Below, in pieces: positions 48,577 to 59,900 of a stretch of DNA of 64,000 nucleotides. The DNA is from Pieris napi (lineage: Eukaryota; Arthropoda; Insecta; Lepidoptera; Pieridae), in the NCBI RefSeq assembly GCF_905475465.1, contig NC_062236.1:3420001-3484000 (forward strand), given 5' to 3'. Position 1 is the first letter of the stretch. The number at the start of each line of letters is the position of its first letter. The position numbers and the translations under genes were made by a program. The notes under the pieces were generated by a model that saw only the letters and a list, made by a program, of their open reading frames with translations, searched no databases and was not told the origin of the DNA.

Positions 48577-48981
48577 TAGTCTAGTCGACAAGTTGAAAAT
48601 GGAACAAAATAGAGATACTGCTCTTAAAATTATGTGCGATAGCTCATTGGATCCGGAATGACGTCTAGAAAAATGTGCTAAAAGCGTGTATTAGCACATA
48701 AAAAATTGCAAAAGTTATAGACAATTAAAGATGAAAAAAAAATGGCATTTAGTTTTTTGCCAATATTTAATAAACTATTAATATTTAAGAAATTTCAAAT
48801 AAAGATTCTGAAAGAGGAGGAAATTTCCAATAAAAAACTACGTACTCCCAGAACTCTATCTCCATTATAATATATAATTTTAATTTTTAGCGAAAACCGC
48901 TGTGTGAGTTCGTGAAGTGAGTTACAGAATCGCAGGGCAGTATCTCTATTTTGTTCCATTTTCAACTTGTCGACTAGACTA
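48577..48981. mobile_element. Short chimeric relative of the foldback element
   Basis: About 290 bp at the left match the left terminal part of the 18385-20810 element, and the last 44 bp match its right terminus, ending GTCGACTAGACTA. Between them, about 48887-48937 matches the right end of the small MITE seen at 46179-46358 (GTTACAGAATCGCA). Flanked by AAT on both sides, a possible 3-bp target duplication. Confidence 0.8.
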
Positions 48982-49257
48982 AATGATGATTTCGTTCTTC
49001 AGAAAGAGTAGTTTCTATTTTAGACGTTCCATCTAGAATAGTAGTCAAAAGAAATCGCAGCACAATTGGCTATTGTTTATTGGTCTGTGGACTCAGTTTC
49101 CGCACTAAGACTCTCAATAGGTCCGTTGGGCGTAAATTGCAGCATAATAGATAACATGTATGAAGCCACTGGATGGTAACTGCATAGGCTTAATGAATTA
49201 TACAAAGTGACAGTGAAATGGGTTGGGTATTATATTTATTTCTATTGAATTTTTAAT

Positions 49258-49670
49258 AGAAACCGGCATGTCCTTTGCCCAAAAATCTTGTATATTTGTC
49301 TACAAAGAAAAAGTATAATAGGCGCCACTAATTTAGTAGACTTATTAAATCTAATTCAATAATTAATAAATTGGTTGTTAATTGAGAATATAACTAGGCC
49401 TAACGACATTGTCCTTTGCATAAATTTGACCCTCACTCTCCGCTTTGAATCTCAAGTATTGAACGTGATAGTTAATGGTTAACTAATATAGATAGACCGC
49501 CTTGACCGTAACGCGCTTACTTATAAACGGGGATTTTGTGAAAGAATTCAGAGAAACATTACAATTGTTTTTTATTACAAAAGTAATTTAAAAAATATTG
49601 TGTAAATTTTCCTACTTGGCTGTCCAGTCTGGCTGAAAGAGGTTGTAGCGCCACTGATTTTTTATTTTTT
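49258..49670 (+). repeat. Two 3' fragments of SINE family B
   Basis: 49258-49335 has ACCGGCATGTCCTTTG and GCGCCACTAA; 49610-49670 has GTTGTAGCGCCACTGATTTTTTATT. Both match the tail of family B; the tRNA heads are missing. Confidence 0.65.
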
Positions 49671-49732
49671 TTAATATAAATATTTATGGGCTTAATAAAC
49701 AAATAATAATAGACAGTGTTTATTATAATATG

Positions 49733-50037
49733 TGTAGGATTTGGGTAAGACATTTTAATAAATAAAATGCCACTTAATTTTCAAATAATAATTCTATTTT
49801 AATCACTCCTAATTTACACAGAGTAATTAGAGTAATATGAGTCAGGGATAAGCTCGCAAGATACAACTAGTGCACCGAGCCACGCCAGAGCCGAGACTGC
49901 CTGCGTAAGGCCCGCTCCGCCATTTATAACGACAGACTCAGTAGTGGGGAGAGTGGGGAGACTTGAAGAACCGGCTGTGACGTGCTCGATGCAGGTGTTG
50001 TTTGCTATAGGCGCGTACGGCGGTACAGGCGCCGACA
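49733..50037 (-). repeat. 3' LTR (minus-strand orientation)
   Basis: Identical by eye to the 5' LTR at 52832-53136. The adjoining internal end (50038-50090) has no clean polypurine tract. The open frame at 49814-50077 is the same accidental frame seen in the other LTR. Confidence 0.88.
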
Positions 50038-50109
50038 CGGCCATACTGACATGCGTGCGTCCTCGCACGCGCCTCATCCCATATCTCTGTTACATCAGTT
50101 ACATAAATT

Positions 50110-50246
50110 AAGGCGCATAATTTTGGTCTGGTTCAAAGCCCTGCAAAACCATAACAATTAGTCATTTCTGCTAGTCCGGAATTTACATTCCCTGTAGCCA
50201 TAGCCACTGCATAATTTTGGTCTAGCTCAAAGCCCTGCAAAATTAA
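50110..50246. repeat. Imperfect direct repeat, two units
   Basis: GCATAATTTTGGTCT followed by TCAAAGCCCTGCAAAA occurs at about 50113 and 50209. It precedes the 72-bp array and shares its CCCTGCAA word, so may be a diverged founder of it. Confidence 0.7.
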
Positions 50247-50271
50247 AACAATCCGTATTTTTTTTTTAACA

Positions 50272-50635
50272 TGTGCCCTGCAACATTATTGGACCGGCAT
50301 TAGCCCTTCAATAATATTGGACTGGCAACCCCTTTTTTTTATCATGTCCCCTGCAACACTATTGGACCGGCCTTAAGCCCTTCAATAATGTTGGGCTGGC
50401 AACCTATTTTTAACATGTGCCCTGCAACATTATTGGACCGGCATTAGCCCTTCAATAATATTGGACTGGCAACCCCTTTTTTTTATCATGTGCCCTGCAA
50501 CACTATTGGACCGGCCTTAAGCCCTTCAATAATGTTGGGCTGGCAACCTCTTCTTTTTCTTTTTTTTTTTTACTTGTGCCCTGCAACATCATTGGACTGG
50601 CCTAAGCCCTTCAACAATGTTGGACTGGTAACTTT
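50272..50635 (-). repeat. Tandem repeat of about 72 bp with dimer structure
   Basis: Five units start at 50272, 50345, 50416, 50489 and 50575, each with CCCTGCAAC, ATTGGACCGG and CCCTTCAATAAT. Units 1 and 3 are nearly identical and units 2 and 4 are nearly identical, giving a 144-bp higher-order dimer. Each unit holds two related copies of ATTGGAC[TC]GG. Poly-T tracts of variable length separate units. Confidence 0.85.
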
Positions 50636-50639
50636 TTTT

Positions 50640-50937
50640 TTTTTTCCATAAACATAACAAGCGCCTCTAAAAGGACGGAACTTTTTCCGTTCTACTTCAG
50701 TCATTGATTTTGCAAAGTTCGAAATTAATATTTCCCGAATGCTCTGCCAGGTCATTTGATTAGGCTGTATGTTGCGGCGCGACCTTTAAAACAGTGAATA
50801 CCAGCAATAATCAAATCAACGCCTTCTAAATTCTTCTTGTCAATTATTATGTCATTTAAAGTGCACCAATTGGTTATGTCTGAATCGGTTTCATCCGGGT
50901 CAAATGGCACCAACTTGATAGGTATTGATGAATACAC
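50640..50937 (-). pseudogene. Second gag-like fragment inside the LTR element
   Basis: Two minus-strand frames (50937-50755 and 50755-50640 region) overlap with a frameshift at a TGA. They read FDPDETDSDITNWC, HCFKGRA and MTWQSIREILISNFAKSM, the general look of a retrotransposon capsid segment. It lies downstream of the pol remnant, where gag should not be, so the interior is mosaic. Element of origin unknown. Confidence 0.5.
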
Positions 50938-51606
50938 AGTTGAGAATTTAAACTATCTGCAATTGTCTTAAAAATGGCTTCCATGCCAGTAGAGAAAAGA
51001 TACAGTTTGCGGTGGTTGGCCACCACCTCTCCACCCACTATCGAACCGTACGCAGACCTGACTCAAACGCCATCTCTTAAAGAAACAGCTTTGACGCTTT
51101 TTAACAGCTAATAACGACATCTATGATTGCTTAAACGTAACCTCGCCGACACGGCCAGTGGCCACCCTGCCGCACCACACGTCCTAGTGTGCTCCCGAAA
51201 AGAAAATCCACAGGTCATCAATTCTCAAACTCGGTCATTCTGACCAAATAAAACGAATCATTAGAAATGTTAATGACACAAATCATCAATCACTAAATGT
51301 CAGTACCCACATACGGTACCGGACTCGAACGTGTGTACGTGACTGCGAGTGGCGCGAGACGAGCGTCAGTCTGGTATTGTTTATTGTAATTCTTCATATT
51401 GCTCTGGAGGCATCCTTAAATAATTGTTATAATCTTCAGGACATACACGTAGCTCTTCAATCAAGTTTACGTGGCTGTAATCAGAACGGCGATCTAACCA
51501 ATCGAGCATCCCCACAAGAATGCCTCCATCAAGCATTACACCGGTGCCTCCATCGAGCACAATTAAGCATTGTGTTGACTACCACTAGGCCCAACAGCCT
51601 CAACAT

Positions 51607-51726
51607 CTACTTCGTTACATCACAATCATCTATCACAACTTGACCTTCAGACATTTCTCGCAAATGATCATGAGCGTACTTGAACGTCCGTTTAGAGTCT
51701 AGAGCTTTAATAAGATAGCAATCACC
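51607..51726 (-). pseudogene. Integrase-like C-terminal remnant of the LTR element
   Basis: About 39 codons on the minus strand reading GDCYLIKALDSKR, then KYAHDHLREM and a TAG. This resembles the tail of Gypsy-type pol polyproteins in insects by pattern (my recollection). The polymerase region that should precede it is missing, so a large internal deletion separates it from gag. Confidence 0.5.
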
Positions 51727-51999
51727 ATCTAAGACACCCTTGGTCGAGTCAACACGAGAATCTGCACAGTACTATTTACTCTAGGTTATCCTATACCAGT
51801 CAAAGTCACGGTCTTGTGTGACCGCCTGCCTCTAAATTTCCAAGAAATCGTTTCTTTTATTCTGAACCCTAATCGTAACAGAATGAAAACTGCTCACCCG
51901 AGTGACTCAACCTTCCTAGGGGTGCTGCAACTTCGCACAGATCCTCACAGCAGGTGCACCAGCGTGGCCGGCGCTCGAAGCCGCGTTGCTCAGCTTTGG

Positions 52000-52779
52000 A
52001 CAATTCTTCGCATAGTGTCCAACATCTCTGCAGTTGAAGCATGGGCATGGTATGGATGGATGAGGTTGCTGGATGTCGCACATCCCCTGATGTACTAGGA
52101 ATGCGTTTCAACTAGCATTGCATAGACTTGTGTCCCATCTTGCCACAGTTGAAGCACTGAATGGCAGTTGAAGTGCCAGCCGTGGAGCTCTTAAATTGTT
52201 TCGTGTCAGGTTCTTCAGCAGCGTTAGGTTTTCTCTTCCAAAAACGACATCGCCTGCAGCTCCTTTATCATATTGCCCCGTGACACAATTTCAGTTGTAA
52301 ACGCCAAAAGTTGAACACGCGTTCACATTGTGAAAGATGTGCGAGAACACTCGACCCGGCTATTTCCTCGGTAGTCATATTTTTTCATCTTGCCATTATT
52401 GATGTCAACATTGTGGCCGCGTACGATGCCAGATTCGCCATTTTTAGGTTTGGTGTTTATTTAAATTTAATAGAAATGGGGCGGCGGTATTCTGATAGTC
52501 GTACCATCAGATAAAAAACGCCTTAAATTTGGTCCACGTCATTCCAGGAAAAGCCACTTGTGAAAGCCACTCCGATGCTTGACCTTTCAGAGCCTTGCTC
52601 AGGGCAATAACAAGAGAAGCACCCTGCAATTTTTCACTCCTCCATGCACATGCTCGGTGTGGTAATTCATGTGCGGATTAAAATCGAGTAAATGCATCGC
52701 TTCGTTAAGTTGAGGGGTTTTCATTGTTTCCAATAACGTCATGAAATTCAGGTTCTGAGCTTCCAACAATCGCTGCCAT
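52000..52779 (-). pseudogene. Degenerate gag with two CCHC zinc knuckles
   Basis: Reading on the minus strand from an ATG at 52779, fragments in different frames show gag-like text (KGQASEWLSQV, then two zinc knuckles of CX2CX4HX4C form). Knuckle 1 is 52156-52115 (CFNCGKMGH), followed at once by a TAG. Knuckle 2 is 52041-52000 (CFNCRDVGH) in another frame. At least two frameshifts and one stop make it non-functional. Confidence 0.8.
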
Positions 52780-52831
52780 TTTTAGTTGCTGTCACCGCCA
52801 TGTGGGTCGTGTGGTTATATCCCACTTCTGA

Positions 52832-53136
52832 TGTAGGATTTGGGTAAGACATTTTAATAAATAAAATGCCACTTAATTTTCAAATAATAATTCTATTTTA
52901 ATCACTCCTAATTTACACAGAGTAATTAGAGTAATATGAGTCAGGGATAAGCTCGCAAGATACAACTAGTGCACCGAGCCACGCCAGAGCCGAGACTGCC
53001 TGCGTAAGGCCCGCTCCGCCATTTATAACGACAGACTCAGTAGTGGGGAGAGTGGGGAGACTTGAAGAACCGGCTGTGACGTGCTCGATGCAGGTGTTGT
53101 TTGCTATAGGCGCGTACGGCGGTACAGGCGCCGACA
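52832..53136 (-). repeat. 5' LTR (minus-strand orientation)
   Basis: On the minus strand runs TGTCGGCGCC to CCTACA. It carries TATAAA in GTTATAAATGG, in minus orientation, as a possible promoter. The open frame at 52913-53143 is an accidental translation of the LTR. Confidence 0.88.
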
Positions 53137-53825
53137 TATGCATAACTATATATTTTTCATTGTCTATAACTATATATTCCGATAAAGTATCTTCTAAAGA
53201 TAAATTAAAGTTCCGTGTTTAAAAGCAAAAGAGTACACTTGCAAAGCTCTGGAGTGAAGATTAAAAAACTTTTTTACAATTTCTAAAATAAACTCTGACC
53301 ATCACAGAAAATATACATACGTTTGTAACAATGTACTCATGATGAATTATAATCATTATATAAATATTTAAAGTACTAAATAGGTAAGTATAGGATAGTC
53401 AATAATTTTATTACTGTTTTAGTCAAAATATAAAACGTGAATTAATTGGAAGTGATTTTTTAGAAAACTTGATTTCTCGAAAGAAGAACAAGTTATATAA
53501 AACAACTATGTACTAAAGAAAATAATAAACGTAAAATCTAGTACACACTAGTCGCGTAAACTAGATATGTTTTTTATATTTTGTGTAGGTAGACAACAAC
53601 TTAAAAGAAATATTTTAATAAAAGAAGGTACGTCATTTTGTGTGTGTAGCCAAATTATAAACATAAACTAAAAATTTCTGCAATTTTATCTGCACTCATA
53701 TTTCTGACTTATTTTTCTTCCATCTCAAACATAATTCGCTGTTTTGTTTATACATTATACAAACCCTTGCAAAATTTATGAAGGTAATAAACAAACACGA
53801 ATCTATAAAAACATTACGCTTTAAG

Positions 53826-53831
53826 TTTATT
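53826..53831 (-). terminator. Poly(A) signal of the DM9 gene
   Basis: AATAAA on the minus strand (TTTATT on +), about 25 nt after the stop codon of the terminal exon. It implies a very short 3' UTR unless a downstream signal is used. Confidence 0.5.
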
Positions 53832-53855
53832 CCAAAAATACAATCATCTAACAAA

Positions 53856-53942
53856 TTAGACTTCGCACAGTATCTCGTATTTCCTGTATCCAATTTCGGA
53901 GCCTCCATACGAAATGTAGCACCGCCTGTGACTTGGGTGAAC
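53856..53942 (-). CDS. DM9 gene terminal coding exon 5 (end of repeat 2)
   Basis: Acceptor TTTTGTTTTAG on the minus strand, then VHPSH, CYISYGG and YEILCEV followed by TAA. This completes the second DM9 repeat. It overlaps longer open frames on both strands (53696-53956 and 53778-54086) that are shadows. Confidence 0.9.
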   Translation of the reverse strand, partial: VHPSHRRCYISYGGSEIGYRKYEILCEV

Positions 53943-56900
53943 CTAAAACAAAACACGAGCGTTATTTATATCCATGATCATTATGACGTCAAATACGCCT
54001 GTTATTGCAATAATAAACTGATCTATCGTGGTTATGAATTGGTTATTAATACACCAATGGATATTGAGTTGTTTTCTATCGTCTAGGAACTTTGTGTTCA
54101 GTTTTTTTTTATCATCGCAATAATGTTAATTTATCTATATAAAAACTGAAAATATTTTATGATACAATTTGAGAGTTGGTACGACTACCATAGTAGATTC
54201 TTTACAAAAGAGGAAGTCCATACAGATACATAAAAAAAAAGCTATACGTAGCTATCAAATATTTCGTTCTAATCAAGGCAGCAAAAGTTTCTTCTAGACG
54301 CTAATGGGTAGCGTAAAGCGGGCGATGGACTTCTCTTTAAAAATAAGCAATTTCTACTTGTTTATAAAAAACAGACACATAATTGTCTGTTTCCGTACTG
54401 GAGGCGTGTCTTAAACAATAAAACATTCTTTAACCGAGTTATTTTTATATTATTTTAATAATTCGGTGTCAATACTTGCCGAATTAGGGTGAATGGCAAC
54501 ATATTTGGTTAAATAAATAAATGATCGCGATGTAATAGTTATTATAAGTATAAACATTTTCAATAAATAAATGAAAATCGGTAATACTTAAAAAAATTGA
54601 TTTAATTTAAGTTTATCTGTAAATTTATCATGTGATAAGATATACATGTGATTATATATTTCTGAATATTGCACATTTTTTATCAAAAATTTTATCTTAC
54701 AGACTACTCATAAATTGCAATCTATTGCCTTATCATTAATAGGTTTGGTAAATTACACACTTTAAATACTTTATACAATTAACAATTAGTGACCTTTATA
54801 GGTCAAAATACTTGATATTTGCCTAATCAATTTTGATCAGACGCTAATTTATATTAAATTACACGGGACGATCCGTGTGGCTCGATAAATTACCAATTAG
54901 AGAGGATACAATATTTGGCTAAACATTCTATAAGCATTAACAAAAGTTGTGGTGGATGAAGCGTAAGAGGCATGTCAGGACAGGCAGTGGAGTTGGTGTC
55001 TGCCTATACCTCCGGGAAAGAGGCGGGATGTATAAATTATTAAAAAAAATGTTATTTCTCAATTTTTTTTTACTGTATTTTTGTCGTGTACATAGTAGCT
55101 GTTTTTGTAAGAAATTACTTGTCATTAATGATGTATGGATTTGGATTTGGTATATCAGGTATACAACTGTATAGGAATTAAATAAAATATTTACGATAAA
55201 AATGTTATAACAAGTTAATCTTAAAATATAAATATACTTTTTTTTAACTTAAAGAGAAGCAATTCCCACACACTCACTCATGCAACAGGCGTGTTGAAAA
55301 CAGTTAAAAATTTAAAAACAAAAATAAATAAAATAAAAGTTGCAAATTATATATACATATATATAATTAAGTATATATTTATAATTAAGTTTGTTATGGA
55401 AGAGCTGGCACAGGTATTTTTTTACTCAAAAGAGTTCCCAATTCTTACGCATTATATATGAACACATTTTTATTTTTATATTATAGTAATTCCGTTCTAT
55501 ATGAGTTTATGGTAACTGTAACCGTTCACGCAACCCAAGGATTAAACTACAATTTACAGATTCAACTTTTGTCACACAGTAATCAATCTAAATTCTGAAC
55601 CAATTCGACTGAGGTTCTTCAAGAAAAGAGCGTACAAATTTTTGAAAGCTCGGTAACCTTGCCATCTGGTAGTTTGAGTGTCTATGGGCTGCGGTATCAC
55701 TTAACAGATGAGCCTCCTGCCCATTTGTCCTCTATTAAAAATCGCAAACAAGACCAACCAAATAACCTGGCATGAGTTGTCAGTTATTTTAATATTTATT
55801 TGATAAACTTACTTTTCCTGGAGTAAGAGAACCTCTATGTTTAACTCTACCAAGGTAAAGGGGCTCGCCATCAGCGGTATTTCCGGCTGGTATAGCCCCA
55901 TCAGGAATCGTGTCATCCATTGTAGGTACCCACTGGACTGCTTCTGGTTGTGCGCAAAGTACCTAAAATGAGCCATCACACTAATTATACGAATATATTA
56001 AATTACTAGCGACCCGCCCCGGCTTCGCACGGGTGTAATGCTGATACTAAATACACTACAGAAAAACTGTGCGGCCGGCCGGTACCGCCGCAAACGCTAC
56101 GTCCCGCAATTTTTAAATCTGTAATATCTTCGAAAATATTCACTTAAATCATACGGTGTAAAGGGCCATATAGATCTATATTAAATGAACAATGTATTCA
56201 AGGTATTTAATTGGTTAAGGATTAATGCTGTATTGGTTAAAATCCCTTCGAAAATTAGCCATTATTTGTCGTAAAAAGTAAATGACAAAAAAAAGTTATT
56301 GTGGGTTATCCATAAGAGATAGACATATACCATCACGGACTTTTCTGTAGACCTTTTCAATGTGTACAATACTTAGTACATTATTTTGATAAAACTCGTA
56401 GGGTTCAGCCTGCGTTTGTAATGTAAGCGGAAAAAATGTAATTATTTACGACATCACATTAGAAACCTCAAAAATAAGAGTACTTCTTCACTATTTAATG
56501 GATGTTATTATACATATAAACCTTCCTCTTGAATCACTCTATCTATTAAAAAAACCGCTGTGTAGTTTCAAAGATTTAACCATACAAAGGGAAATAGGGA
56601 CAGAGAAAGCGACTTTGTTTTATACTATGTAGTGATTCCGTATAATTAATAATCTTAACTAATGTAATACCTGGATGGAACGTTACAGAGATACAGAGGA
56701 CTTTAAAAAATATTACAAAGACGATAAATAATGTCCACAGCTAGGACTAACCTTCTGAAAAGGGCACATATGATTCGGTGTATTAATTTAGTTAACGAAT
56801 TACATAGGTTAACGGACCTTTTTCATTGTCCGTTGTGTGAATTGGCAGAATTTCAGGAAAGTTCTATTATTTGTTAGTGCTTATAGTGGTTAGTTAATTT

Positions 56901-59900
56901 CTTGTATTTTTTAATATGTAATTTTGTTTTTCCTAATTCATTTCGTATGTTTGATTTTTTTGTTTCGTCTGTAAATTTTATTCACTTACTGTGCACTCTT
57001 GTCAATTAAGGGTCGCCTGTTAAGGAGTGTTTTTTATAAATAAAATGCTTAAATTTTACACTGCTATACCTCAAAATCGTGAACGGGCACTTCCCTGCCA
57101 CGTAAAGGTACGTATGCCGCACCGTGCTTGACAGCTAACTTTCCAGGAATCAGACCATTTTCTACGTACGACCTAATGGCCCATAACGGACTGCGATCCC
57201 AACCCTCTTTACCAGCTAAATATGCACGACTCATAAGGGTGTAAGCGGTCTGACGAGATGCTGGTGCCCAGTCCACTGCAGGTGCTATGAAAAAAATCAA
57301 TCGTGATTCAAGGATGACACTTAAGGGTTTTAAGAGTCGATTTGAACAAAAATATCTGAGTAACTGTTACATGGATAATCCGATCAATCTTAGATTTTCT
57401 ATAGTATTCTAAATTCCGAACTAATTTGACAGGGGTCCTTGAAGAAAAAAGCGTACAAATTCTTAAGATGGGTAACGCACTTGCGAACCTTCTGGTATGT
57501 GAGTATCTATGGGCTGCGGTATCACTTAACGTCAGATGACTCTCGACTTTACAAATGGGAAATAAACTAAAATGCATATGTGTATACAAAGTAAGAAAAC
57601 GGCATATATTATTTATTTTCCCCGCTTACCACTAAATCGTACTATCACGTGATCAACACATCGGATAAAAGCAGTTAAAATGCAATGCTGCCAAAATATT
57701 ATTGAGATAAATTTAATTTTCCTTCGCCGCATTTCGGATATGAAGTAAGGTCCGAATTCGCTGAATTAATTTTAATAATATTGAATACTTAATACGTCCT
57801 TAAAAGATAAATATTAATATTAATTATTGTACAAGAATTTTAACTAGTATTAAATATGTCCCCCCCTTATTCATCAAACATATATGTATAAGGGGTAAAA
57901 TAAATAGTAGGACCAAATGTGATCTAATATTACAATTATCGCAATCAAGTACGAAGGTATAACACTAGTATATTTTGGCTTTAGTATATAAGTTACTCTT
58001 ATAAATATCTAGATTTGATCATAATCCAATTGTTGCTTAAACTTCCACAACAGCTACTTTCGATAAATCCAAGAAATTGGCGTACTTACCATCAACGACT
58101 TCTACTGGTTCCGGAATTTCAACAGGCTCAGGGTATGTGGGTGGTGTTGCAGGTAATGGATCGATGCCAACGAAAGGCATAGGGGGTGGTGGGTAGCCAA
58201 TGTATGGTTCGTTTGGATCTACAAACAATACATGTCAAATCGTAGAACTCCTTTAGTTTTCTTGAAATTGAATTAAAAAAATAATCTTGCGAGTAAACTT
58301 TTAATATCCGTGGCAGAAATGGTGTTTACGCATTTTTTTACATTCCTTAGGGTCGATTCGACCAAACAAGAGTAAATCTTAATCTTAGAATAAATCGTCA
58401 GTTAATCGAAAGTAAATCAATTTTACGTTTTACCAACTACAAATTCTAAGAATAGTGGGCTTATTCGGGAATTGCTACTATACCGCCGTTTCGCACGGAA
58501 TAACAGCTATTCCTAGAATAATTTAATGGCGTCAGTCAGTCCAATCAGCTGATTTCTGTCATTTTACAAATATGTATTCTGTGTTTTAATTTCAAGTCAA
58601 CGCAACGCACTAAATTAATAGTCTAGCATTGTATAATGAAACGTTTAAACAATTTATTATTTATTTATTTATTTTTAGATTTTTTATTTTCTATAATATT
58701 AGAATGAAATTCAACTAGGCTCAACAGAAGTTCCTTTTTAGACGAAAGCCTCAAACAAACAACAAATAAAAACTTTTTGTTGTCGTTTGACACCTGTTAA
58801 AAGCTACTTTTTCACACTATAATACGGCAAAATCGAGTTGACATGATGTATGCTCTTACACTGTCCCGTTGTAGAACAACATTTATTTGCCGAGTTTTAT
58901 TTTCGTTCACCATTCTCTTGCTATTCGCGTATTGTTATTCCTAGCGCAATTATACTATCGATTACGTGGACAAACGACTATGGATTTACTCGAGATTAAA
59001 ATCATGGAATAGATTATTCTTGGTATAGTTACTCGTGTATAAATTGAAGTTTGGTCGAATCGACCCTTAATATTTGCGTTAGAAATTTACCAAATATTTT
59101 TGAAATATAGTATATATATTCCAGTCAGTATATTAGTCGAGTCATCCAATCGAAATTCAATTCATTTCAATTCATTTCATTCAATTTCATAATAATAAAT
59201 TTTAGGACAGAAAACATATAGGTATATTCAATTGTCTTTGTCATTGAGTTTGGAGTCTATGGCTCGATTGGCACTATGATGCCGTTTACGGTCCGTTTTC
59301 GCTCCAGTCTCTGTCCAATTAAATCTTGCTGTGTCTACACTACTGAAAATACTCTGATTCTTAGGCCCTTTCTCCACTGCTCCGGTCCGACGTCGGATAC
59401 CGGAATGAGTCATGAGAAAAATATCGGAAGGCCGGATTGCGCTTCTCCACTATATCCGATCCGACAATAATCGATACTTGTGTATTTATCATGCAAAACT
59501 TATATTAACTAAAACCCATATACTTAATTTTATTAATAAAACGTTCTAAATTCTAAATATGTTATTGCCCTGGCTAGTTTATTACTTTTTTTGTATTGTC
59601 TAACTTGAAATATTAAAATCTACTTAATAAATAGTTCACTAATACTATGTTATAAAAATATAAATAAATAGCAACATAAATTGGTTTGGTCCGGGTTATC
59701 CAGATTCTTTCAAATTCAAGAAACTATAAATAAACCTATGAATAATAATTTTTAACCTCTTGGATATACTTGGACCGATAAAACACCGCGTTCCGATCTA
59801 ACAAGTTATCGGATCGTTAAAAACCGGATGCCGGAGTAGTGGAGAAGCACGTAAGTACTGTTGTTAGTGTCTAAATCGGATCGGTAATTAACGTTTGCCG

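Larger units (their letters stand above)
49733..53136 (-). mobile_element. LTR retrotransposon with identical LTRs and broken interior (minus strand)
   Basis: Two 305-bp direct repeats (49733-50037 and 52832-53136) are identical by eye, run TG...CA, and the element is flanked by TATG on both sides (49729-49732 and 53137-53140). On the minus strand the interior begins TCAGAAGTGGGAT right after the 5' LTR, like a primer-binding site for a tRNA-Leu-type 3' end, though the first bases do not match. Gag with two zinc knuckles and an integrase-like tail are recognisable but frameshifted and stopped. Reverse transcriptase and RNase H are not seen, and no envelope frame is seen. Probably a Gypsy (mag-like) derivative that moves, if at all, with proteins supplied in trans. 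Confidence 0.88.

Noticed and set aside
51869..52111. 94- and 80-codon overlapping frames at 51814-52111 as possible genes.
   Set aside because: A third frame here encodes a retroviral-type zinc knuckle of the degenerate gag; the longer frames are its shadows.
49814..53143. Duplicated Ser/Pro/Thr-rich frames at 49814-50077 and 52913-53143 (minus), looking like a duplicated gene.
   Set aside because: They are the same translation of the two identical LTRs of one retrotransposon.
53696..54086. Frames of 86 and 102 codons on opposite strands at 53696-54086.
   Set aside because: They overlap the terminal DM9 exon in other frames and show no family signature; the 87-nt exon in the correct frame explains the conservation.
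54937..55174. Frames on both strands at 54937-55174 as a possible additional exon of the DM9 gene.
   Set aside because: No DM9 words, and exon 4 joins exon 5 in frame with both splice sites intact.
57308..57589. 93-codon minus frame between DM9 exons 2 and 3.
   Set aside because: It is composed of an interspersed repeat (family G) and lies in an intron.
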